A stretch of 64,000 nucleotides of DNA from Ophiura sarsii (Eukaryota > Echinodermata > Ophiuroidea > Amphilepidida > Ophiuridae), in assembly GCA_035610835.1 (NCBI GenBank), contig CM069454.1, positions 54,426,031-54,490,030 of the forward strand. The letters run 5' to 3'. Below are positions 33,957 to 45,400 of the stretch, one piece after another (the first letter of the stretch is position 1; every line of letters starts with the position of its first letter). Both the position numbers and the translations under genes were made by a program. The notes under the pieces are model-generated. The model saw nothing but the letters and a program-made list of their open reading frames with translations. It was not told the DNA's origin and ran no database searches.

Positions 33957-34499
33957 CAATTTTACACCACCGAAAGAGATCTCAAGGAAACGAACATTTC
34001 AGCAAAACTTCTACCAAAATCGGCCGTTTATTCGGAAAGTTACAAATTATTGAATACGTAATTCTGTTAGGTAAATTTGGTCCCGAAGCTGTGAATTTTT
34101 AAGAAATAAGGACCGACAATGTATTCCTTTTCATGAATTTTCTGGAATTTCCTGTAATTCAGACATATATAGTTCAAAATAAACTTACTCGTATATCGTA
34201 CCGATTTTTATGATGGTATGATCGTGACCGCAGTTGACCGAAAAACAGAATATTGAATCAAATAATTGCTACTTTTCTGAAATTTCTTTTAGTGTGATGC
34301 AGAATCGTGGCAGACTACCTAACTTTGTTCACCAAAACTATAAAAAGCTAAAAATCCCATTGTATCCACGGGAGTTTACATCACTTTCAAAAATCCCGCG
34401 TCAATTTAAAGAATCAACTGATTGGAATGTATGTATTACGCCAACATTCCGTTGGTGGCGCGTGGTTGATTCCTTTCTATAAAGCCGACCGATGCACGT

Positions 34500-34605
34500 T
34501 TTTTGAATTATTGACCAAAAAGTGCCAAAAATGTGATTTATTTTTTTTACCTCCACAATCATGAAAATCACATTTTTGGCACTTTTTGGTCAATAATTCA
34601 AAAAA
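34500..34605. repeat. Near-perfect 45 bp-arm hairpin, 'GACCAAAAAGTGCCAAAAAT'
   Basis: The left arm ends ...GTGCCAAAAATGTGATTT and the right arm AAATCACATTTTTGGCACTT is its complement, with only about 20 bp of loop. A weaker relative is at 62848-62925. The near-perfect pairing suggests a recent foldback insertion. Confidence 0.85.
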
Positions 34606-36647
34606 TAAATCAGATATTCAAAACAAACAGAATTTTATTAAGATTACAATAAATCTAGAACGACAAAATTTGGCAAAATATACTTTTAGTTATCTTGGCG
34701 AAAATGGGTCAAAAAACGTGTTTTTCATAAATTTAAAATGGTCAATTTCATGTTCATGGTTGGATTCATTGAACCCTTTTCTTCAAGGAAATGTATACTT
34801 TTATATAGATTAAATGAATAATGAAGGAGTTACAGCAGTTTACGGAGGCTATATGCTGAGTAGTAGTAGTAGTATTTATGTATTTGTATGTGTGTTTTTT
34901 TCTTCATTTTATGGTGTTTTCTATAATAATAATTAAATACTTTTCAACAGTTTTTTCTTCTTTTGGTTTTAACTTTTACTTAAACATAAATAAGGCGATC
35001 TGCGGATCAAGTTTCGCCTGTTTTTGCGGTCATTATATTGGCTGTTTTTTCCAACTTCGGAACTTGTTAAACCTATTTCATAACAATTTGTCCTGAAATG
35101 ACCCCCTCCCTGCCCCCTCCCCCCCCCCCCCCCCCCCCCCCCCCCGAAAATATAGGACTGGTAAGTCTGGTATGCCCCACGACATCCCCAAAAATGTATA
35201 ATGTATCTAAAAAGTGGAGAGAGCATTCTGCGACAGCAAACAACATTAATTTGGGTTTTTTGGGCCTGGCAGCTCAGTGCAGCAAATCTTGCCATTTAGC
35301 AGGCTGCCTGTCATATATTAGAGCTGTCGGTCCATGTAATGACTAAGACATCGCCTCCTATAAGCTGTTTTTTTGTTTTAAAATACTAAGAAAGTATTCA
35401 ACAACCACCAACAAAAATGCACAAAAAGTGACTGTTGGGGAACTCTTGGAATTAGGGTTTAAAGTTGGGTGTGTTTATTTCGTTTTTAAAAATATTGACA
35501 CGATGGCTTTCCATGAAAATGATGACGTGCTGTGTCTACACTTTGTTCATAAAATTCTCAATTCAAAATACACATCGAAGAGCATGCTGTGTGTATGATA
35601 CGGTATACGATACATTTCATAGATATTTGAGGATTTTGATGATATTGATGTCCTTGGGAGGGATATAATATATAGTATAATTAATGTATTGTAACTGTAA
35701 ACTTGTTAAATGGCCAACAAAGGTGTTTATCCGGTGTTTATCGTCAAATGATATAGGGAGGTTGTATGGTCGGCCACAGTGAGTAAAAATTATTAATCGA
35801 CAGAAGACGGTCTACCTCATTTATTAAGTTTTGCATTGATGATAGGGCGCACGATTTGCATCCCCGGGCGTGACGATCGTTCGATGCACTGCCTTTGAAT
35901 TGAACTCTTAACACTTTTTAACTGATGGGGATTGGAACTTACCGGATGTTTTTGAATTTGAACTTTATGGAACTAGAAATAATTATATGAATGACGTATA
36001 TAAAACAAATATATACTGCCTTTATTCGAGTCTCTGGATTAAAACTATGGGCCCTCGGTGACTGCAATAGTGCTATTTTGCTGAGGGGCGCAACCAGAGT
36101 CTCTCATGGCAGTATATATTTGTATACGTCACAACCCATGGTTCACGAGTCAAGCGATTCGCTTTTCGCGACCGGGTCCGCAACCCGTTTGAGACATCCG
36201 AATCGCCCCGATTGACGAAACATAATAATATTAATACGGCGAACAATTTCGTTTTGAACACCCTGTATTTACGTGGTGATTGATAGCTGACCTTTGACAT
36301 TTCGCATTTATTCGTCTGAATTCGTCTACTTGAAGTTTTTGTTTACAATTGTCCATGATTAATTTCGCATTGTTGTACCGTTTTAAGATGACTAAAAACA
36401 AACAGCTCTGGTTGCCTTTTAGTGTTTAATGAAGAAGGTGTCAAAGATAATGATGGATTCCGCTATAGCCTGATAGCCTTAATACAAATTGTCAAGTGAA
36501 ATCCTGTTAGAATCGCTACGGTAAGAATATTATACAGTGACTAACAGTGACAAACCTTCCAAATTCGGAAATCGACATTTTTGTCCGATTCTACTTTAGG
36601 CTAGCCTTTAGGCAACAAAACGGTGAAGGTTTGGTCTCGTGTACCTT
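34606..36647. other. Intergenic with a long C tract
   Basis: No gene recognised. A C tract (about 37 bp, nearly pure) is at 35110-35146. At 36030-36130 and 36180-36215 there are GC-richer patches containing ATGGGCCCTCGGTGA, related to the hairpin in the 1 kb duplication that follows. Confidence 0.5.
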
Positions 36648-37692
36648 CATTTCATGAAACTTTGGTTGGCCTAAGGAGAATATGTTGATAGAAAATGTTC
36701 TTTTAACCAATCAAATGACAACAATCTATATATTTGGTATATAAACCAAATAATGACTGCTTTTCATTCGGGTCACGGTTCAAATGATAGGCCCTCGGTG
36801 ATCTCGAAACCAGACTATGCCTACGCCTCGGGGCATCTGGTTTCGAGATCACCTTGGGCCTATAATTTGAACCATGCCCCTCATTGCAGTCAATATTTGT
36901 ATAATATTGTATTAAGGAAATCTGCACATTTGAGAGTTGTTCTATCACCAAGAGAATGTATGGTCTACAATTCATATATCATATGGTTGATAGTACAACA
37001 TGTACATAGGCATGTGCTATTAAATTGCAAAGGAGTCTTATTGTTTCTAACTTACCCTATTCTAAGCAAAAATTGTTTATAAATCGTGATAGGGAAAATT
37101 CAGAACGCCTGTACACAGGACGGTATACGGTGCACAGAAATCGAACGCGCACGATTCCCACTATACTATACTATACTATACTATACTATACTATACTATA
37201 CTATACTATACTATACTATACTATACTATACTATACTATACTATACTATACTATACTATACTATACTATACTATCCTACACGCAGGTATACGGCCTTTTC
37301 GAATAGTGCCCTCTATGTGACCCGGTACTATGAAATTACATTGTTCGATTTAAGCTGTTAGCTATACGCGTGCCCTGCAAAACGTGCACCGTATACCCGA
37401 ATAGTATACTCCCATGTGAACTCAGCCTTACGGTAGGTAGTAGATAGAGGAGAGTCTAATTGCGACACTGCTCAAACATAATTTGAAAAGTAATGATAGG
37501 CAGCTACAAACATTATATTTGAGCATGATGAGTAGTGTCGCAATTAGCCTTTTCCTACTTACCTGCCAATTGTTTGAGCAGTGACGCAATTAGACTACTC
37601 CTCTACTACCTACCGTAAAAACGCGTAATGCTGCCATGGATTAAGCTATCACGACTTAGCCGCAGTCGTAAACATTTAGACATGAAAACTGT
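36648..37692. repeat. 1 kb tandem duplication, left copy (1045 bp)
   Basis: Starts CATTTCATGAAACTTTGG and is repeated directly from 37693. It contains a hairpin (36775-36876, 40 bp arms, CGGTGATCTCGAAACCAGA), a (CTATA)23 microsatellite (37160-37274) and a 191 bp foldback with TTACGGTAGGTAGTAGA ends (37428-37618). The open frames across it are by-products of the microsatellite and hairpin; no protein family is visible. Confidence 0.93.
37160..37274. repeat. (CTATA)n microsatellite, about 23 units
   Basis: Pure pentanucleotide run in the left duplicate. The same site in the right duplicate (38205-38233) has about 6 units, so the length difference arose after the duplication. Confidence 0.97.
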
Positions 37693-38648
37693 CATTTCAT
37701 GAAACTTTGGTTGGCCTAAGGAGAATATGTTGATAGAAAATGTTCTTTTAACCAATCAAATGACAACAATCTATATATTTGGTATATAAACCAAATATTG
37801 GCTGCTTTTCATTCGGGTCACGGTTCAAATGATAGGCCCTCGGTGATCTCGAAACCAGACTATGCCTACGCCTCGGGGCATCTGGTTTCGAGATCACCTT
37901 GGGCCTATAATTTGAACCATGCCCCTCATTGCAGTCAATATTTGTATAATATTGTATTAAGGAAACCTGCACATTTGAGAGTTGTTCTATCACCAAGAGA
38001 ATGTATGGTCTACAATTCATATATCATATGGTTGATAGTACAACATGTACATAGGCATGTGCTATTAAATTGCAAAGGAGTCTTATTGTTTCTAACTTAC
38101 CTTTTCTAAGCAAAAATTGTTTATAAATCGTGATAGGGAAAATTCAGAACGCCTGTACACAGGACGGTATACGGTGCACAGAAATCGAACGCGCACGATT
38201 CCCACTATACTATACTATACTATACTATACTATCCTACACGCAGGTATACGGCCTTTTCGAATAGTGCCCTCTATGTGACCCGGTACTATGAAATTACAT
38301 TGTTCGATTTAAGCTGTTAGCTATACGCGTGCCCTGCAAAACGTGCACCGTATACCCGAATAGTATACTCCCATGTGAACTCAGCCTTACGGTAGGTAGT
38401 AGATAGAGGAGGAGTCTAATTGCGACACTGCTCAAACATAATTTGAAAAGCAATGATAGGCAGCTACAAACATTATATTTGAGCATGTTGAGTAGTATCG
38501 CAATTAGCCTTTTCCTACTTACCTGCCAGTGTTAGAGCAGTGACGCAATTAGACTACTCCTCTACTACCTACCGTAATGCTGCCATGGATTAAGCTATAA
38601 GCTATCACGACTTAGCCGCAGTCGTAAACATTTTGACATGAAAACTGT
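37693..38648. repeat. 1 kb tandem duplication, right copy (956 bp)
   Basis: Near-identical to 36648-37692 apart from the shorter microsatellite, a few substitutions and small indels (for example GAGGAGGAGTC against GAGGAGAGTC, and an added TATAAGC near 38597). High identity points to a recent duplication or to assembly of two alleles in tandem. Confidence 0.93.
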
Positions 38649-39191
38649 GTCCCCATTTTTGAGAAAAATGAATTTAAATGAAAGGTTTTACTTTTTGGTC
38701 TCAAATCAAATGCCATAACCATTTAGACCAGCTAGGCTGTCGATGTCGATTTAACCATTTCAATCCTATAAAACACGTTGGGTAAGTCTTTGCACTTGAT
38801 TGATTATTCTGAACCAGAGCTTGTACTTGGTGCACTTCTACATGTATGTATGCAAATAAAATTTAACTATATTTATATGTTGCTTTAGTTAACAGTGCGC
38901 ACAAATTGTACATGTCAGGGTTATTAATTCAAATAAATCAGTTGTGCCCGAGCGCTTTACAGAAAACCTCCAGGTAAGGTATAATTGATTGTTTTTAAAT
39001 GATTTAAACGCAAAGGAAGGTGTATGAAATTGCTAGACCCTTTCCATACCAAACATAGTATGGGATTGAGTCAATAAATTACCAGTTGAAACTGACTTAA
39101 TATGCCCCAGATCCTGGAGTTGGTTTTGAATGTTATAGTCAAAACTCCTAATTCAGTCCCAATCTATTTTTACCTCATCACTCGTGACTGA

Positions 39192-39366
39192 GACTAATAT
39201 CTTAACTATAGTTATTAGTCTCAGCTCGTGATCACCAATGTTTCGGTACTAAAAGGAAGTAAGGTTAGGTTGACTTATGGACTAATATCTTAACTATAGT
39301 TATTAGTCTCAGCTCGTGATCACAATGTTTCGGTACTAAAAGGAAGTAAGGTAAGGTTGACTTATA
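39192..39366. repeat. Two direct 88 bp repeats upstream of the LRR-GPCR
   Basis: Copies at 39192 and 39280. Each begins with the imperfect palindrome GACTAATA...TATTAGTC and continues TCAGCTCGTGATCAC, AATGTTTCGGTACTAAAAGG and AAGTAAGGT. Located 100-270 bp above the start codon, so they could include promoter elements; this is not shown. Confidence 0.85.
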
Positions 39367-39425
39367 CCAGCTTATACCACAAGGAAGTTGAAGCTGCATA
39401 CGGCCACATGCGAGTTATATTTCTT

Positions 39426-39433
39426 TATAAATA
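39426..39433 (+). promoter_or_regulatory. Candidate TATA box of the LRR-GPCR
   Basis: TATAAATA 32 bp before the first ATG (39465). A start site 25-30 bp downstream would fall at about 39455-39463, leaving almost no leader for the first ATG but about 25 nt for the second ATG at 39486, which also begins a better signal peptide. Weak evidence from one AT-rich match. Confidence 0.35.
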
Positions 39434-39464
39434 AGACAGTTATAAATTCATTATCTGCCAAATT

Positions 39465-42400
39465 ATGTGTATCTTTAAGTTCAACATGAGCAACCGGCTC
39501 TTTGCGGCGGTGTTGGTACTAGTCTGCGTCTATGGTATCAGACCTGCATACTCTATGTCCGATACGGATAGGATTAGCCTAGACAAGAATGCAACAAAAT
39601 ATGAGACTGACTTCAACCATGATAACCAGAGAAATTTTAATGCTGATAGCATAGCCAATGATAACATTGATGATATCGGAGCCACATCTGCTGTGAATAA
39701 TGCGCCTAATTATCAACCTGCACATGAGACTCTGAATCACACTGCTACAGGTAACTCCACTAACTTTGCATTGGTCAAATCTACACCATTTTATGACAAG
39801 GATGGTGTACCCGACATTAACAATTCTCAATATACGGCCTCCTCTGCTAACGGAAATAAAACTACCCTTGCTAATGCATCCGATTTGCAATATACCAAGG
39901 CCTCGTCACAACATATGACCAAGGCTATACCGGCTAATGTGTCTGATCCACGACAGACACACTTTTCGCAAATTGAAACCAAGACCACAGCATTTAATGT
40001 GATTGACTCACAAAATACGGTCTCTTCACAAAATGTAACCAAGACTACTTACGATACAAACTCTTCGCCGTATGTGACCAATACTGTGAATAACCCACAG
40101 CATACAACCTCATCACAGAATGCAACCAACACTACAGAGGCTGTTGTGTCTAACTCGCGAAATATGGATTATTCGCAGACTATAGAGGCTGATGATATAG
40201 ACCCTTCCCAGGAAGGAACCAAGACTTTAGCGGCTAATGTGAATGACTCGCGATATATAGACTCTACACAAAATGGAACCAAGACTTCAGCGGCTGGTGT
40301 CTCTTACTTGCGGCATGTGGACTCTTCAAAGAAGGGAACCAAGACTTCAGCGGCTAGTGTATCTTACTCACGACATACGGACTCTTCGCAGAATGAAACC
40401 AAGACTACAGAGGCGGCTGTGTCTTACGGGCGACATATGGACTCTTCGCAAAATGGGACCAAGACTACAGCGACTAGTGTGAATGACTCGCGACATAAGG
40501 ACTCTACACAAAATGGAACCAATACTTCAGCGGCTAGTGTGTCTTACTCGCAGCGTATGGACTCTTCACAGAATGAAACCAAAACTACAGAGGCGGCTAT
40601 GTATTACGGGCAACATATGGACTCTTCTCAGAATGGGACCAAGACAACAGCGGCTAGTGTGAATGACTCGCGACATAAGGACTCTACACAAAATGGAACC
40701 AAGACTTCAGCGGCTAGTGAGTCTTACTCGCAGCGTATGGAATCTTCGAAGAATGAAACCAAAACTACAGAGGCTGCTGTGTATTACGGGCAACATATGG
40801 ACTCTTCGCAGAATGGGACCAAGACTGCAGAAGATAATGGGCCTGCCTTGCGAAATACAGACTTTTCTCATGATGAGACTAAGACTACAGCGGCCTATGT
40901 ATCTGACTTGCAGGAATGGACGGATGTCTATCACGTCGCCTACACAAACAGTGAATACTACCAAGAGTTGACTCTGCGTCATCCATCCCTGCAGCTAACA
41001 TTTCATGGTTCCCGTCTGACCACGGTGGAAACCCCCAAATTCACAGAGTTGTATTATGAGGAGGTTGTACACATTGCCGAGTTACCAAAGTGTCCTGCTC
41101 AGTGTTCCTGTGGCTTGCATTTCAATATATTTACAACTGACTGCTTTCATGATGGACACCACAAAGAAACACTACTGCTCCTCTATGACACAGTGTCAAC
41201 TCATTTTAACACATCAGCGCTGGATGGCAGTGGAAGGCAACTGACCAACATCACACCCGGCAGCTTCAGAAATTTAACAGACATCGATATTTTTCTATTA
41301 GATCGTAACCTGATCTCCGGTATCGATGGAGGCAACTTCGAAGGACTATCACAACTGCAAGTACTAGATCTATCCTATAATAAGCTGTTCGATGTAAAAG
41401 CTTGTTCATTTTCAGGTCTGGGTAACTTAAAACAACTGTTCTTGAACAACAATGCCTTACGTAACTTAACAACAAATATGTTCATAGGGTTACTTGATTT
41501 AGAAGTATTATATTTATCTGGAAATAACATTTCCTCCTTGTATTCTCACACATTGACCTATCTAAAAAAAATCCAGGTTCTGTCCTTATCCTTCAACTTT
41601 ATAATTGAGTTAGGACCAGCATTATTTCACAGTTTAAACAACATGCTGTATATTGACCTTTCTGAAAACATCCTCGCTAAAGTTGACATAGATGCATTCA
41701 AAAACCTCAGTAACATGACACATTTATCATTACAAGGGAATCAAATACCGAGATATCTTAGTACAAACAATTTGAGTGTATTTCTGGATCTGGCTCAGTT
41801 GACAGATCTCAACTTGGCCGATAACAACATGGCCTATCTAAATGATGATGTATTCAAAGGGCTATCCAATCTAATTAGTGTGTCACTGCAAAGTAATAAG
41901 CTAAAAACAGTGGCACAAGGTGCATTCAAAGATCTCGCTTGCTTGAAATACCTATATTTATTCAATAACCATTTATCCAGTCTTGACGTAGACAGCTTTC
42001 AAGGGTTGGGCAACTTATCTATACTCTGGCTGCATGTTAACTCATTGTCAACATTGGATCCAGGTTTACTAAAGGATCTTGGAAATTTAACTCAGCTTAC
42101 CTTGAATGATAATCAGTTATCCCATCTACACGTAGACCTATTTCAAGGTTTGGTCAATTTATCTGATTTGCAGCTATATACTAACAACCTAACCACATTG
42201 GATCCTGGTGTATTTAGAGATCTGGGACAATTAACACTACTTTACTTGTCTGATAATCAGTTATCCCATCTACATGTAGACCTATTTCAAGGGTTGGTTC
42301 ATTTATATGATTTGCAGCTAGATACTAACAACCTAACCACATTGGATCCTGGTGTATTCAGAGATCTGAGACAATTAAGACTACTTACCTTGTCTGATAA

Positions 42401-45400
42401 CCAGTTAGCCTATCTACACATAGACCTATTTCAAGGTTTGGTCAATTTATCTGAATTGTGGTTACACACCAACAGCCTATCTACATTGAATCTTGGTGTA
42501 TTCAGAGATCTGAGACAATTAACACTACTATACTTGCATGATAATCAGTTATCCTATCTACACGTAGTCCTATTTCAAGGTTTGGTCAATTTATCTGAAT
42601 TGTGGTTACAAAACAACGGCCTGACTACATTAGAACCAGGTGTATTCAGGGAACTTAACACATTAACTCACCTTATATTGTATGGTAATCGATTGTCAAA
42701 TCTGCATGTAGACCTATTTAAAGGTTTGGTTAATTTATCGGATTTGCGGCTACATACTAACAACCTGACCATATTGGATCTTGGTGTATTCAGAGATCTG
42801 AGACAATTAACACTACTTTACTTGTCTGATAATCAATTAGCCGATCTACACGTAGACCTATTTCAAGGTTTGGTCAATTTATCTGAATTGTGGTTACACA
42901 AGAATAGCCTGACTACATTAGAACCAGGTGTATTCAGGGAACTTAACACATTAACTCACCTTCTATTGTATGGTAATCAGTTGTCAAATCTGCATGTAGA
43001 CCTATTTAAAGGTTTGATTAATTTATTGGATTTGAGGCTACATACTAACAACCTGACCATATTGGATCTTGGTGTATTCAGAGATCTAAGACAATTAACA
43101 CTACTTTACTTGTCTGATAATCAGTTAGCCTATCTACACGTAGACCTATTTCAAGGTTTGGTCAATTTATCTGAATTGTGGTTACACAAGAACAGCCTGA
43201 CTACAATTGAACCAGGTGTATTCAGGGAACTTAACACATTAACTGACCTTCCATTGTATGGTAATCAGTTGTCAAATCTGCATGCAGACCTATTTAAAGG
43301 TTTGGTTAATTTATCGGATTTGCGGCTACATACTAACAACCTGACCATATTGGATATTGGTGTATTCAGAGATCTGAGACAATTAACACTACTTTACCTG
43401 TCTGATAATCAGTTAGCCTATCTACACGTAGACCTATTTAAAGGTTTGGTTAATTTATCGGATTTGCGGCTACATACTAACAACCTGACCATATTGGATA
43501 TTGGTGTATTCAGAGATCTGAGACAATTAACACTACTTTACCTGTCTGATAATCAGTTAGCCTATCTACACGTAGACCTATTTCAAGGTTTGGTCAATTT
43601 ATCTGAATTGCGGCTAGATACTAACAACCTAACCACATTGGATCCTGTTGTATTCAGAGATATGAGACAATTAACACTACTTTACTTGTTTGATAATCAG
43701 TTATCCTATCTACACGTAGACCTTTTTCAAGGTTTGGTCAATTTATCTAAATTGCGGCTATATACTAACAACCTAACCACATTGGATCCTGTTGTATTCA
43801 GAGATCTGAGACAATTAACACTACTTTACTTGTCTGATAATCAGTTATCCTATCTACACGTAGACCTATTTCAAGGGTTGGTTAATTTATCTGATTTGCT
43901 GCTAGGTACTAACAACCTAACCACATTGGATCCTGGTGTATTCAGGGATCTAGGCAAATTAACAATACTTTACTTGTCTAATAATAAGTTATCCTATCTA
44001 CACATAGACCTATTTCGAGGTTTGGTTAATTTGGTTGATTTAAGGCTGAATAATAACAAGATGGACTCATTAGAAATTGGTATGTTTAGAGACTTGACAA
44101 GTTTGGAAATTCTGTCTTTATTTGACAACAAGCTATCCAAAATTGACACATATTCTTTCAGTGGATTCCACAATCTTGTGGTACTTGTGCTCTCTAACAA
44201 TCAAATAACTCGAATTGAACCACATGCATTTGTTTATCTAACCAACATTAAGTACATAAATCTGCTAGATAATAGTCTATCAAAAATAACGTCTGAATCG
44301 TTTGCAGGTCTCCCAAATACCCCTACTCTAACAGTAGACACCCCTGCAATATGCTGTATGATTGATACATCTAAAGATGGGCCTCGGTGTATAGCAACTG
44401 AACCAAAATCAGAGTACATGACCTGCAATGAGCTCGTACCGAATACATTGATCAAGTATTCCATGTGGATTATTGGTGTATTTGCATTATTAGCAAACAC
44501 GTATGTTTTGATAACAGGATGCATGAAACTAATAAGAGGGAAAGCGCAAACGGAGTACACAAAACAGTTGCTTTTTATAACAAACCTTGCTGCTGCTGAT
44601 TGCCTTATGGGGGTATACATGCTAATAATCGCATCAGCTGATCAGTACTATGCACAGTATTTTCCTTTAGAGGCTGAACATTGGCAGAATCATGCAGTTT
44701 GCAAATTGGCAAGTTTCCTATCTGTTCTTTCAAGTGAAGCCTCTCTGTTTCTCATTGTTTTGATAGGTATCGACAGGCTTTGGGCATTTAGAAATACTGT
44801 TGCTAGTCGGAAACTATTTCTAAGAACTTGGTCAAAAATACTTGTTACAATTTTGATATGGATGCTTGCACTTGTTTTAAGTTCCCTGGGAGTTGGGTTG
44901 GAAAAAGATAATTTGTATAAATTTTCAGAGGTATGTATAGGGTTGCCATTGGCCAGAAGATTAGTTACCCGTGTAAAAATTAGCTATTTAACAATCTCCT
45001 ATGACACACTTAGTGATAGAGATGATGACAATATACAATTGTCTTCATACGAAAAGGTGGGCAGCCAACTAAGCCCTATGTATTCAATTGTCATTTTTCT
45101 TGGAGTCAATTTCTTCTGCTGTGTAACCGTTGCAGTGTGTTATATCAGTTTATTCATTCAAATTCAAAGATCACACATGTCCCGATTGAAAACTGATCTG
45201 AGAATGGCTTTCAAGATGGCGCTGATCACATTAACTGATTTGCTATGCTGGTTGCCAATCGTGATTATAGGGATTTTGGTCCAGGCTGAGATGGTGGAGG
45301 TATCTCCTGAAATCTTTGCATGGATAATTGGTTTTGTACTTCCCATAAATTCCGCACTCAATCCATTCTTGTATACTATCATAGGTAATTCTTTGTTTAG

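Noticed and set aside
37025..37361. Open frames with LYYTILYYTI repeats
   Set aside because: Translation of the (CTATA)n microsatellite; the pentanucleotide reads open in all frames for lack of in-frame stops.
39579..41475. Antisense and +2 frame ORFs inside the LRR-GPCR
   Set aside because: Shadow frames kept open by the 60 bp coding repeat; the sense frame carries all domain signatures.
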